A DNA stretch of 14,352 bases from DHVE2 group archaeon (GTDB lineage: Archaea; Thermoplasmatota; Thermoplasmata; Thermoplasmatales; Aciduliprofundaceae). Both the position numbers and the translations under genes were made by a program. The notes beneath the pieces were generated by a model that saw only the letters and a program-made list of their open reading frames with translations, was not told where the DNA came from and did not search any database. Positions 6,538 through 13,567 of the stretch are shown here, piece by piece. Positions within the stretch are counted from its first letter, which is position 1, and the number at the start of each line of letters is the position of its first letter. The stretch is from NCBI GenBank assembly GCA_015520985.1, contig WAOY01000026.1, forward strand, positions 1 to 14,352. The letters are read 5' to 3'.

Positions 6538-7076
6538 TCCTTCTCCCTGTTGAACACGAAGTAGAGGACGAAGACGGAGGCTATGAGCACCCCTATTATT
6601 ATCCAGCCCTGGTACTCTCCCCAGAACTCCTCCTGGGTCATTCCTGGGTGGGAGTTCGCATCCCCGGGCAATGTGCCCGCGTTTAGTTCCTCGTAGTTGC
6701 TGTATCCGTCCCCGTCGGAGTCGAGGTTGTACGTGTAGTTGAGCGCCTCTATTATGACCCTCGCATAGTTGTTGTCCCACTCGCTCAGGGTGTGCTCCTC
6801 GAGCCCGCGGATGAAGTCCAGCCCGAAGGGATTAAGCCCTTTCAGGGATTTGTCGAAGAACAGCTCCTTCATCCTCCCGGACCAGTCGTAGCCGGATATT
6901 CTTCCCTGGACCACGGGGAATATCTCCACCCACTGCTTCTTTGTTATGTTGGTGCTCGTCCCGTCGGAGAAGTACACGGTGATAGTTGGATACTCCGGTT
7001 TCCCCTCGTCCGCAGCCGTTGCCACGGGAGCTATGAGAGCAACCGCAAGCAGGATCACAATGAACGCCCTTTTCAT
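6534..7076 (-). CDS. Secreted membrane-anchored protein with EF-hand-like calcium loop
   Basis: The 180-residue protein has an N-terminal signal peptide (MKRAF plus a hydrophobic core, cleavage near the AtaA-DEG junction at about 20-22), an extracellular domain, and a C-terminal anchor helix at about 158-176 ending in a charged tail. Residues 119-130 form the acidic loop DSDGDGYSNYEE, with Asp119, Asp121, Asp123, Asn127 and Glu130 placed as in dockerin, thrombospondin-type-3 or EF-hand calcium loops. Two N-glycosylation sequons lie at Asn43 and Asn113. I do not recognise the rest. It is separately promoted but follows another anchored surface protein on the same strand. Its stop overlaps the permease stop by 4 bases in convergent orientation. 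Confidence 0.8.
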   Translation of the reverse strand: MKRAFIVILLAVALIAPVATAADEGKPEYPTITVYFSDGTSTNITKKQWVEIFPVVQGRISGYDWSGRMKELFFDKSLKGLNPFGLDFIRGLEEHTLSEWDNNYARVIIEALNYTYNLDSDGDGYSNYEELNAGTLPGDANSHPGMTQEEFWGEYQGWIIIGVLIASVFVLYFVFNREKD

Positions 7077-7099
7077 CCCTCTGGATGAAGATTGCGGAG

Positions 7100-7113
7100 T
7101 ATTTAAAATTTAT
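7100..7113 (-). promoter_or_regulatory. TATA box of the EF-hand surface protein gene
   Basis: The minus strand shows TTTTAAATA, with the TATAAA-like octamer at 7100-7107 centred about 27 bases before the ATG at 7076. This predicts an almost leaderless mRNA (about 2 bases). Confidence 0.5.
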
Positions 7114-7117
7114 GAGC

Positions 7118-7130
7118 AAAAAAAGAAAAA
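7118..7130 (-). terminator. Oligo-T terminator after the large surface protein gene
   Basis: On the minus strand a T5-C-T7 tract begins 15 bases after the stop codon at 7145. It is of the T-rich kind that stops archaeal RNA polymerase and needs no hairpin. It separates the two surface protein genes and is the clearest terminator in the window. Confidence 0.6.
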
Positions 7131-7144
7131 GAGATGTGGCGGCG

Positions 7145-8293
7145 TCATCGTCTCCTCAGGATGATCACGGCGGCTATCACGATTATCAGGACTATTGCGA
7201 TACCTGCGCCGAGCAGTATAGGGTTCCCCATTATCTCCGTCGTTACGCTCTCGGGCTGGCTCTCCACGTCAACGGTGTGCTCGGAGAAGTGCGGCACGTA
7301 CACCATCACCGTAACCTCGTTCTCGCCGTCTATGACCGCGTACTTGCCCTCACTTCCACCTGCGAGCACCTCGTCCTCGGAGGTCATCCTGATCTCCTTT
7401 CCGTCCAGCTTCACCACGACTTTGTGGGATGAGTCGTACTGCAGCTTGTCCTTGTCCACGGTTATCATCACCACCTTGCCCTCGTGGCTCTCCGATTCCA
7501 CGGTGAGCCTGAGGCGGTTCGTCTCCTGATGCGTTATCCTGGCATGGAACCCGTAGGTGTAGTTCACGAAGTCACTCTTTCCGTTTTCTCCTACTCTTAT
7601 CTCTCCGCCCATCTTGCCCTCGGCGATGGCCCTGATTATCATGTTGCGCACCCTCTCGCGGAAGTGCCAGGCGTTGGTTCTGATGAACATCACGCTGCCG
7701 CCCTTGTACGTGTAGTTGCCGAACTCGTAGTTGCTCTCGCCTATCTTTATCTTTATCTCGTTGCCCTCAACGGTGGCCTTTCCCGAGAATATCAGGGTGC
7801 CCTGAACTGTGCCGTTGATCACTATGGTGTGGTTACCGGTCACCTTCGCACTCTCGCCGCTTGCCAGCCTGTAGGTTATCGTGTCCTCACCGTACACTAC
7901 TATGTGGAACACCGCTGCCGGATTGTCATGCACATGGATGAACCTCCACATGGTGTTCCACCTGGGGTTGTGGTTGCTCCAGTTCACCTGGGTCCCGAAG
8001 CCATAGTACCAGAGGACCGGTCCGTTGACCTCCACCTCACCGTTGGTGTCGTTCTCGTAGGTCACCTGGGAGAACACGGTGGTCCCATTAACGGCGTAGT
8101 TGCTCACCTCTCCAGTGTTCGGGTCTATGCTGAAACTCACGAATGTTCCCTGAGCAGCACCGTCGGTGTAGTTGAACCCTCCGAAGAGCATGTGCTCCTC
8201 TTCATCGTGGTGCATTCCCCCCGCGCTCGCAATCGTTGGTACGGCTGCGAGAAGCATGGCGAATGCCACCACCATTATTATTACCTTCTTCAT
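7145..8293 (-). CDS. Large cell-surface glycoprotein with signal peptide and C-terminal anchor
   Basis: The 382-residue protein has a signal peptide (MKK, hydrophobic 4-20, cleavage after SASA-like IASA at 21-24), a long beta-rich outer domain, and a C-terminal membrane helix (about 358-378) closed by three arginines, a type I outside-facing anchor. Eight N-x-S/T sequons (Asn41, 69, 81, 104, 154, 160, 193, 244) suggest heavy glycosylation. The mature N-terminus starts with a His/acid cluster (MHHDEEEH, 27-34), and HVHD and HFSEH occur later, so metal binding is possible. No enzyme motif is recognised. Its promoter faces away from psmB across a 149-base gap, and GGTGAT at 8299-8304 gives a ribosome binding site 5 bases before the ATG. 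Confidence 0.82.
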   Translation of the reverse strand: MKKVIIMVVAFAMLLAAVPTIASAGGMHHDEEEHMLFGGFNYTDGAAQGTFVSFSIDPNTGEVSNYAVNGTTVFSQVTYENDTNGEVEVNGPVLWYYGFGTQVNWSNHNPRWNTMWRFIHVHDNPAAVFHIVVYGEDTITYRLASGESAKVTGNHTIVINGTVQGTLIFSGKATVEGNEIKIKIGESNYEFGNYTYKGGSVMFIRTNAWHFRERVRNMIIRAIAEGKMGGEIRVGENGKSDFVNYTYGFHARITHQETNRLRLTVESESHEGKVVMITVDKDKLQYDSSHKVVVKLDGKEIRMTSEDEVLAGGSEGKYAVIDGENEVTVMVYVPHFSEHTVDVESQPESVTTEIMGNPILLGAGIAIVLIIVIAAVIILRRR

Positions 8294-8321
8294 CTTGCAT
8301 CACCACGTTTAAATCCCTGTG

Positions 8322-8337
8322 AATATATAAGGGGTTT
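8322..8337 (-). promoter_or_regulatory. BRE/TATA promoter of the large surface protein gene
   Basis: The minus strand reads CAAACCCCTTATATATT. The TATA centre at about 8325 predicts a start near 8300, leaving a leader of about 7 bases. The mapped start would fall within the GGTGAT site, so the true start may be a few bases upstream. Confidence 0.5.
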
Positions 8338-8338
8338 G

Positions 8339-8376
8339 TGGTACAATCCTCGAACATTGGTACGGTCTTCGAAAAA
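8339..8376 (+). repeat. Tandem 19-bp imperfect direct repeat, candidate regulator site
   Basis: Unit 1 (8339-8357) and unit 2 (8358-8376) share TGGTAC, then TC at unit positions 9-10, then TCGAA at 12-16, and match at 14 of 19 positions. The pair sits in the gap between the divergent surface-protein and psmB promoters and ends two bases before the psmB BRE. The 19-bp spacing places the units on nearly the same helix side after two turns. This layout suits a dimeric activator or repressor. No regulator is identified. Confidence 0.5.
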
Positions 8377-8378
8377 AC

Positions 8379-8395
8379 GGAAAAGGTTTAAATAC
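8379..8395 (+). promoter_or_regulatory. BRE/TATA promoter of psmB-fttA
   Basis: GGAAAAGGTTTAAATAC is a textbook archaeal BRE plus TATA. The predicted start near 8416 leaves a leader of about 27 bases carrying the GGGTG ribosome binding site (8432-8436). Close relatives of this word precede pepQ and the last gene of the window. Confidence 0.7.
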
Positions 8396-8442
8396 GTAAA
8401 GGCGATTATACCCCAGCCTAGGTTTTAAAGAGGGTGTTAAAG

Positions 8443-9075
8443 ATGGAGAAGGTTAAAACAGGCACGACGACGGTTGGCATTGTGACGAAAGAGGGAGTGG
8501 TGCTCGCCACGGAGCACAGGGCAAGCATGGACACGTTTATTGCGCACAAGGTTGCCCAGAAACTCTACCGCCTTGACGAGAACATAGGTATGACTACGGC
8601 AGGTCTCGTGGGGGATCTGCAGGTCCTCGTCAGGTACATGCGCGCCGAAATATCGCTGTACAGGCTCCGCAGGGGAATGCTCATGCCGGTGGGCGCGGCG
8701 GCGACTCTTCTCTCGAACATACTGAACGAGAGCAAGTTCTTCCCCTACTACGTGGGCCTCATAATCGGTGGCTACGACTTCCGCGGCTACCACGTGTTCT
8801 CCATAGACGCTGCTGGAGGCGCCATAGAGGACAAGTACGCCAGCGTAGGTTCCGGCTCGCTGTTCGTCTACGGCGTCCTGGAAGATCGCTGGTCCGATGA
8901 CCTCTCGCTGAGCGACGGTGTGAACCTCGCGATCCGCGGAATCAACGCCGCCATGCGAAGGGACGCCGCCAGCGGAGACGGGATTTCCGTGGCGACCATA
9001 ACCAAGGACAAGGGCTTCGTTGAGTTGCCGGAGGAGGAGATCCTCAAGAGAATGAAGAGGATGAAGCTGAAGTGA
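8443..9075 (+). CDS. psmB: 20S proteasome beta subunit
   Basis: This is the catalytic subunit of the archaeal 20S proteasome, forming the inner heptameric rings that degrade unfolded proteins fed by PAN or Cdc48-type ATPases. The 210-residue precursor has a 7-residue propeptide (MEKVKTG) cut before the nucleophile Thr8 (mature Thr1). Mature Glu17 (ATEHRAS) and Lys33 (AQKLY) complete the catalytic set. Glu rather than Asp at 17 is as in Thermoplasma acidophilum. [23 protein letters not shown] and RDAASGDG blocks are all present. An in-frame GTG at 8434 exists, but GGGTG at 8432-8436 with 6 bases to the ATG fixes 8443. fttA follows after 4 bases and is probably co-transcribed. Confidence 0.97.
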   Translation: MEKVKTGTTTVGIVTKEGVVLATEHRASMDTFIAHKVAQKLYRLDENIGMTTAGLVGDLQVLVRYMRAEISLYRLRRGMLMPVGAAATLLSNILNESKFFPYYVGLIIGGYDFRGYHVFSIDAAGGAIEDKYASVGSGSLFVYGVLEDRWSDDLSLSDGVNLAIRGINAAMRRDAASGDGISVATITKDKGFVELPEEEILKRMKRMKLK

Positions 9076-9079
9076 TTAT

Positions 9080-11023
9080 ATGCCCTGGGAAGACATACTA
9101 ACAAGGACCAAGGAGCTCCTAGAGGAACTGGCGCCCCAGGCGGAAATTACCAGCATTGATCTGGAGGGTCCCCTGGTAGTCGTGTACACCATGGACATGG
9201 AGTTCTTCGCGGAGCACCCTGAGGTAGTGAAGAAGATAGCGCAGACCGTGCGCAGAAGAATCTCGGTGCGACCCGATCCCCGGATGCTCATGGACGAGAA
9301 GGAGGCGGAGGAGGAGATAAGGAAGATCGTTCCCGATGAAGCCGGGATAAAGAGCGTCTACTTCATCCCCGAGACCGGGGAGGTGATCATCGAAGCGGAG
9401 TCCCCCGGGGCGGTCATCGGGAAGGAGGGCGAACTGCTCAACCAGATCAAAAAGAAGGTGAAATGGGCCCCCCGCGTTGTGCGGGCACCTCCGCTGGAAT
9501 CGCGCATAGTGAAGGAGATGAGGGAGTACCTGAAAATAGTGCGCGAGGAGCGCCGGAAGATTCTGAGGGATATAGGAAAGCGCCTAAACAGGCCTCCGCT
9601 GAGCGGCGAGCAGTGGGTCCGCGTCGTGGCCCTGGGAGGCTATCGCGAGGTTGGAAGAAGTGCGACTCTACTGATGACGAAGACGAGCCGCATACTCGTG
9701 GACTGCGGCCTGAACGTTGGTGTCGGGGACAGCGAGGAGCACTGGAGCGGGACCCCGTACCTCTACATGCCCGACGTGTGGGACAGCACGGATCCGCAGA
9801 ACCCCCTCAAGTACATAGATGCCGTGGTGGTGACGCATGCCCACCTGGACCATGTTGGTCTCGTCCCCCTCCTTTTCAAACACAACTACCAGGGTCCCGT
9901 GTTCATGACTCCCCCCACCCGCGACCTGGCGGTGATGCTCCTCATAGACTACCTGAAGGTCGCCCAGGCGGAGGGGAAGAAGGTCCCCTTCGAGTCGAAG
10001 CACATAAAGGAGATGATAAAGCACACAATCACGCTTAAATACGGGGAAACCACGGACATCTCGCCGGATGTTCGCCTCACTTTCCACAACGCCGGGCACA
10101 TCCTCGGGTCTGCGATAGCCCATTTCCACATCGGAGAGGGGTTCTACAACGTCGTTATCACCGGGGACATAAAATACGAGAGATCCTGGCTCTTCAACCC
10201 GGCTCACAACAGGTTCCCCAGGGTTGAGACCGTCATAATGGAGAGTACCTATGGTGGGCGCGAAGACTTCCAGCCCCCCAGGAGGGAAGCCGCAGAACGC
10301 CTGAAGGACGTGGTGAAGAGGACCATAGAGCGGGGAGGAAAGGTACTGATCCCCGTGTTCGCCGTGGGGAGGAGCCAGGAGGTCATGCTCGTCCTGGAGA
10401 GTTACATGCGCAAGGGCGAACTTCCAGAGGTGCCCATATACCTCGATGGAATGATCTGGGAGGCCACCACGATACACGCGGCATACCCGGAGTACCTGAA
10501 CAAGGACCTGCGGGAGCTCATATTCAAGAAGAAGGAAAACCCCTTCCTCTCCGACGTTTTCCACCGCGTAGAGTCCGGGGAGCGCAGGGAGGACGTGATC
10601 AACTCCTCGGATCCCCTCATAGTGCTGTCCACCTCCGGTATGATGAACGGCGGTCCCGTGCTGGAGTACTTCAAGCACTGGGCGGATGACTCCCGGAACA
10701 CCCTGGTGTTCGTGGGTTACCAGGCCGAGAGGACCCTGGGACGCAGGATCCAGAACGGCCTGAAGGAGATAACCATGACGGAGCGTGGTCAACCGATACG
10801 CATAAAGATAGAGATGGACGTTGAGACCATAGACGGCTTCTCCGGGCACTCGGATCGAAGGCAGCTGATACAGTTCATAGGCTCCATGAACCCCAAGCCG
10901 GAGAGGATAATCACCTGCCACGGCGAGGAGAGCAAGTGCATAGACCTCGCGATTGGGCTTCACAAGAGGTACGGCATGGAGACCATCGCGCTGAAGAACC
11001 TGGACGCCCTGAGGCTCAAGTGA
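9080..11023 (+). CDS. fttA: Archaeal CPSF-like transcription termination factor and ribonuclease
   Basis: FttA (aCPSF1) binds the elongation complex, cuts U-rich nascent RNA 3' ends and ends transcription. In the 647-residue protein an N-terminal KH-like region (about 1-135) includes the GAVIGKEGE loop (110-118). The metallo-beta-lactamase domain starts near 180, with HAHLDH (253-258) binding zinc, His340, Asp363 (TGDIKYE) and Glu388 (MEST). The beta-CASP domain spans about 400-585, with GHSDR (589-593) and CHGE (613-616) closing the active site. All catalytic residues are present and length is full. Its ATG is 4 bases after psmB, an arrangement I also recall in Methanocaldococcus and Thermococcus. 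Its own 3' end overlaps the convergent trm5-like gene by 8 bases. Confidence 0.96.
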   Translation: MPWEDILTRTKELLEELAPQAEITSIDLEGPLVVVYTMDMEFFAEHPEVVKKIAQTVRRRISVRPDPRMLMDEKEAEEEIRKIVPDEAGIKSVYFIPETGEVIIEAESPGAVIGKEGELLNQIKKKVKWAPRVVRAPPLESRIVKEMREYLKIVREERRKILRDIGKRLNRPPLSGEQWVRVVALGGYREVGRSATLLMTKTSRILVDCGLNVGVGDSEEHWSGTPYLYMPDVWDSTDPQNPLKYIDAVVVTHAHLDHVGLVPLLFKHNYQGPVFMTPPTRDLAVMLLIDYLKVAQAEGKKVPFESKHIKEMIKHTITLKYGETTDISPDVRLTFHNAGHILGSAIAHFHIGEGFYNVVITGDIKYERSWLFNPAHNRFPRVETVIMESTYGGREDFQPPRREAAERLKDVVKRTIERGGKVLIPVFAVGRSQEVMLVLESYMRKGELPEVPIYLDGMIWEATTIHAAYPEYLNKDLRELIFKKKENPFLSDVFHRVESGERREDVINSSDPLIVLSTSGMMNGGPVLEYFKHWADDSRNTLVFVGYQAERTLGRRIQNGLKEITMTERGQPIRIKIEMDVETIDGFSGHSDRRQLIQFIGSMNPKPERIITCHGEESKCIDLAIGLHKRYGMETIALKNLDALRLK

Positions 11024-11738
11024 CGAGCAGGAACGCGAATAGGGTTTTGGACGGAGAGTACTCGTGGACGCGGTGCACGTCCCTCACCTGGATGTCCAGG
11101 CCAGCGAACCTCTCCTCTAAATTCACGTCCTTTGGCAGGATCTCGTAGTAATTTATTTTGCCCCCCTTTTTCAGGACGCTCATCGCGTAGGGAAGGAATT
11201 CGTATGCGCTGTGGGGGAGGTTCATTATAACCCGGTCCACCTTCTCCCCTATCTGTCCCGCGACCTCCCTGGCGTCACCAAGGATGGGGACTACGTTGCT
11301 CACCTTGTTGAGCCGGATGTTCTCCCTCAGGTACTCTATCGCGTACGGGTTTATGTCGCTGGCATAAATCTTCACCCTTCTGTACTTCGCTATCATTATG
11401 GAGAAGGGCCCGCAGCCGGCGAACATGTCGTATATGACCTCCCCGTCCCTCACGTCCTGCACAACCCGCCACCTTTCGGTTGCGAGGCGCGGGGAGAAAT
11501 ATACCTTTGAGATGTCCACCTTGATCCTGATGCCGAATTCCCTGTGGATGGTTTCGGTCCTGTCGCCCCTTATGAGCTCAACCCTCCGCACCCTCGTCTC
11601 TCCCTGGACCCCGTAGTCCACCGCCACGTTCCTGACGTTTTTGTGCTTCTTCAGTATGTACTCCGCGATCTCCTCCAGGTCGAGATCTTCCCGGTACTTC
11701 ACTATGGCTATGTCCCCAACGATGTCAAAGGATACCAT
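11016..11738 (-). CDS. trm5: Trm5-like tRNA (guanine37-N1)-methyltransferase, lacking the N-terminal D1 domain
   Basis: This class I SAM enzyme of the Met-10/Trm5 family is predicted to methylate N1 of G37 next to the anticodon and so prevent frameshifting. The 240-residue protein has a D2-like N-terminus (FDIVGDIAIV, 4-13), the conserved YFSPRLATERW (80-90), SAM motif DMFAGCGPFSI (104-114), ASDINPYAIEYL (126-137), catalytic NLP (173-175) in NLPHSAYEFL, and HEYSPSK (225-231). NLP rather than the MGY-type motif I recall in Taw2 favours Trm5. Methanocaldococcus Trm5b is about 336 residues with a D1 domain that senses the tRNA elbow; that part is absent here. It lies 1 base after the winged-helix gene and converges on fttA. 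Confidence 0.88.
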   Translation of the reverse strand: MVSFDIVGDIAIVKYREDLDLEEIAEYILKKHKNVRNVAVDYGVQGETRVRRVELIRGDRTETIHREFGIRIKVDISKVYFSPRLATERWRVVQDVRDGEVIYDMFAGCGPFSIMIAKYRRVKIYASDINPYAIEYLRENIRLNKVSNVVPILGDAREVAGQIGEKVDRVIMNLPHSAYEFLPYAMSVLKKGGKINYYEILPKDVNLEERFAGLDIQVRDVHRVHEYSPSKTLFAFLLVT

Positions 11739-11739
11739 A

Positions 11740-12045
11740 TCACACTACCAGTTTGAGCAGTTCCCTCTTGAGCACCTGGGTCGTCTGGGAGATTTCATCC
11801 AGGACTTCCACTATCTTCAGTACCTCGTCCCTTATGTTCCCCCTTATCACAGCCCCGTTGGGCGTTGGTTTGATGAGACCCGCCCCTTCCAGCACGGACA
11901 GGGAGTGCCTCACCTCGTGCTCCCCGAGCCCGAGCTCGTTGGCTATGCGGACTATCCCTATGGGCTGTTTCTCCTTGACTATGCTCAGGACGCTTATGTG
12001 GCGGGAGAGCAGTTCAAGCTCTGAGTACAGTTTGTCCGTGATCAT
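11740..12045 (-). CDS. Small winged-helix transcription regulator
   Basis: The 101-residue protein has an N-terminal helix (about 3-24), a helix-turn-helix (about 28-58, with IVRIANELGLG then EHEVRHSLSVLEGAGLIKP), a short wing (about 60-69) and a C-terminal heptad-like helix (70-99) suited to dimer formation. It is a MarR/ArsR-like fold, but I cannot name the family. It is first in an operon with the Trm5-like gene (1-base gap). It diverges from nfo, whose TATA box lies in a dyad this protein might bind. The start at 12045 is supported by GGGTGA (12052-12057) 6 bases upstream. Confidence 0.8.
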   Translation of the reverse strand: MITDKLYSELELLSRHISVLSIVKEKQPIGIVRIANELGLGEHEVRHSLSVLEGAGLIKPTPNGAVIRGNIRDEVLKIVEVLDEISQTTQVLKRELLKLVV

Positions 12046-12080
12046 CGTGATTCACCCTGCCCCGAGGTATGATTCCCACG

Positions 12081-12096
12081 ATTAAAAACTTTCGGA
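12081..12096 (-). promoter_or_regulatory. TATA promoter of the winged-helix/trm5 operon
   Basis: The minus strand reads CCGAAAGTTTTTAAT. TATA (12081-12088) predicts a start near 12059 and a 14-base leader holding GGGTGA. It overlaps the left edge of the nfo dyad, so the two divergent promoters are physically tangled. Confidence 0.45.
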
Positions 12097-12113
12097 AAGG
12101 TTATATCCTTCCG
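12093..12113 (+). promoter_or_regulatory. nfo promoter inside an inverted repeat; candidate operator
   Basis: CGGAA and TTCCG flank AGG-TTATAT-CC, giving an imperfect dyad (one unpaired A) centred on the TATA box TTATAT (12101-12106). The TATA centre is about 25 bases before the nfo ATG, so the mRNA is predicted to be leaderless. A protein bound to the dyad would block TBP. The neighbouring winged-helix gene is the obvious candidate, by position only. Confidence 0.45.
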
Positions 12114-12128
12114 ACCATTCGTGAACGC

Positions 12129-12959
12129 ATGGATCGCCTGAGGTTTGGGCCGGCGGGGGTGCCTCTGAGCGCCGAGGAGAGGAGCACCATCGGCGGGGTC
12201 AAGAAGGTTCACCAGCTTGGTCTGGACGCCATGGAGATTGAATTCGTGCGCGGTGTGCGCATGTCCATAAAGAAGGCCCACGAGGTCAGGGACGTGAGCA
12301 GATCCCTCGATGTGGTCCTCACCGCACACGCACCTTACTACGTGAATTTCAACTCCCAGGATAAGGCCAAGGTGGAGGCGAGCATAAAGAGGGTTTACGA
12401 TACTGCCCGCATAACCTGGGAGGCAGGAGGCTATTCCATCGTTTTTCACGCGGCATACTACGGAGATTCCACGAAGGAAAAAGCCTACGCGAGGGTCAGG
12501 GATGCGCTGCAGCGCGTTGTGAACATGCTCCGGGACGAAGGCATCGTGATCTGGGTGCGCCCCGAGACCATGGGCAAGGGCACCCAGTTCGGCACCCTGG
12601 AGGAGGTTGTTCGCCTGAGCGAAGAGATTGAGGGAGTTCTTCCGTGCATAGATTTCGCTCACATCCACGCGAGGAGCGTTGGGAAGTACAACACCTACGA
12701 CGAATTCGCAGCCATATTGGAGTACGTGGAGGAGCATCTCGGCAGGGATGCCCTTGACAACATGCACATCCACTTCTCCGGCATAGAGTACGGGGAAAAG
12801 GGGGAGAGGAGGCACCTGCCCCTGAGGGATTCGGACCTGAACTACGAGGACATGCTCCGGGCCTGGAAGGATTTCAGGATCAAGGGCGTTGCCATAAGCG
12901 AGAGCCCCATCCTGGAGGAGGACGCGCTCCTCGCCAAGAAAATTTACGAGGAGATTTAG
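12129..12959 (+). CDS. nfo: Endonuclease IV family AP endonuclease (archaeal type)
   Basis: The enzyme cuts DNA 5' of abasic sites in base excision repair. The 276-residue TIM barrel carries the zinc ligands His67 (TAHAPY), His107 (VFHAAY), Glu146 (RPETMGK), Asp175 and His178 (CIDFAHIHAR), His213 (MHIHFSG), His229 (RRHLPL) and Glu258 (SESP). The Asp-x-His pair of E. coli Nfo at the third zinc is not exact here: the local sequence is GERRHLPL, so Glu226 or none may replace the Asp. The frame opens at 12069, but that ATG lies upstream of the promoter, and family homology begins at LRFGPAG. ATG 12129 is about 25 bases from the TATA centre. The stop overlaps the convergent methyltransferase stop. 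Confidence 0.9.
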   Translation: MDRLRFGPAGVPLSAEERSTIGGVKKVHQLGLDAMEIEFVRGVRMSIKKAHEVRDVSRSLDVVLTAHAPYYVNFNSQDKAKVEASIKRVYDTARITWEAGGYSIVFHAAYYGDSTKEKAYARVRDALQRVVNMLRDEGIVIWVRPETMGKGTQFGTLEEVVRLSEEIEGVLPCIDFAHIHARSVGKYNTYDEFAAILEYVEEHLGRDALDNMHIHFSGIEYGEKGERRHLPLRDSDLNYEDMLRAWKDFRIKGVAISESPILEEDALLAKKIYEEI

Positions 12960-13567
12960 ATCTTAACGAGATCAAGAACCACGAAACTGGAATCCTCCCG
13001 CACACCTTCAACAATTTCGGTTTTCACCTCTTCGCCCAGTAGCGTGGATACCGCGCCCCGAAGTTTGAAGAGCCCAGATACCAACTCTTCCACCTCGTCC
13101 AGGGTGTAGAAATGGGCATTGCGGAATCTCTCATCTCCCCTTCTCTTCATCTCCTCGTACTTCCTCCCGAGGTGGCTGTGCCTCGGGATGAATGCCAGAA
13201 CGAAGCCGCCCCCGTCCTTCAGAACCCGGTGCACCTCCTCCATCGCCCTTCTGGCATCTTTGAAGAAGGGGAGCGTGGTGGCCACCAGGACCATGGAAAA
13301 GAAGCTGTCCGGGAAAGGCAGGTCTTCGCCGTACCCCCTCACCACCCTGATCCCCCGTCTCCTGGCAAATGCCAGCATGTGCTCATCGGGATCCACCCCG
13401 TACTCTATCCCCAGGGGCGATGCGAAGCGCCCGGTGCCCACGCCCACCTCCAGCTTTGGATCACCGTAAAGGGATACGAATCTCCCCACCGCCCTTAGCT
13501 CCGCCTCGTATATGTCGCGGTGCCTGTCGTACCAGGAATCGTATTCCTCCGCGTTGAACACCTTCAC
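12956..13567 (-). CDS. Class I SAM-dependent methyltransferase (Methyltransf_11/UbiE-like)
   Basis: The 203-residue protein has motif I LEVGVGTGRF (39-48), an acidic SAM-ribose strand GVDPDEHML (57-65), GEDLPFPDSFFSMV (80-93), a strand IV region and a post-motif EEVHRVLKDGGGFVLAFIP (110-128). This is a full Rossmann methyltransferase with a short C-terminal part. The substrate is not predictable; small-molecule targets are usual for this group. The start is GTG at 13567, overlapping the stop of the thiamine-binding-family gene (GTGA), so the two are co-translated. Its stop overlaps the nfo stop by 4 bases in convergent orientation. Confidence 0.85.
   Translation of the reverse strand: MKVFNAEEYDSWYDRHRDIYEAELRAVGRFVSLYGDPKLEVGVGTGRFASPLGIEYGVDPDEHMLAFARRRGIRVVRGYGEDLPFPDSFFSMVLVATTLPFFKDARRAMEEVHRVLKDGGGFVLAFIPRHSHLGRKYEEMKRRGDERFRNAHFYTLDEVEELVSGLFKLRGAVSTLLGEEVKTEIVEGVREDSSFVVLDLVKI

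Noticed and set aside
7484..8428. A 314-codon plus-strand frame opposite the large surface protein
   Set aside because: The minus-strand frame has a signal peptide, sequons, an anchor helix and its own promoter. The plus frame has none of these and runs through the psmB promoter.
9668..10963. A 431-codon open frame antisense to fttA
   Set aside because: It lies wholly opposite a full-length gene with every catalytic motif. Long antisense frames are expected in GC-rich coding DNA, and its translation shows no domain.
12069..12128. N-terminal extension of nfo to the ATG at 12069
   Set aside because: It spans the promoter and dyad, and the family's conserved start is at LRFGPAG.
12042..12815. 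A 257-codon minus-strand frame opposite nfo
   Set aside because: It is a shadow of nfo. It overlaps the regulator start and shows no recognisable domain.
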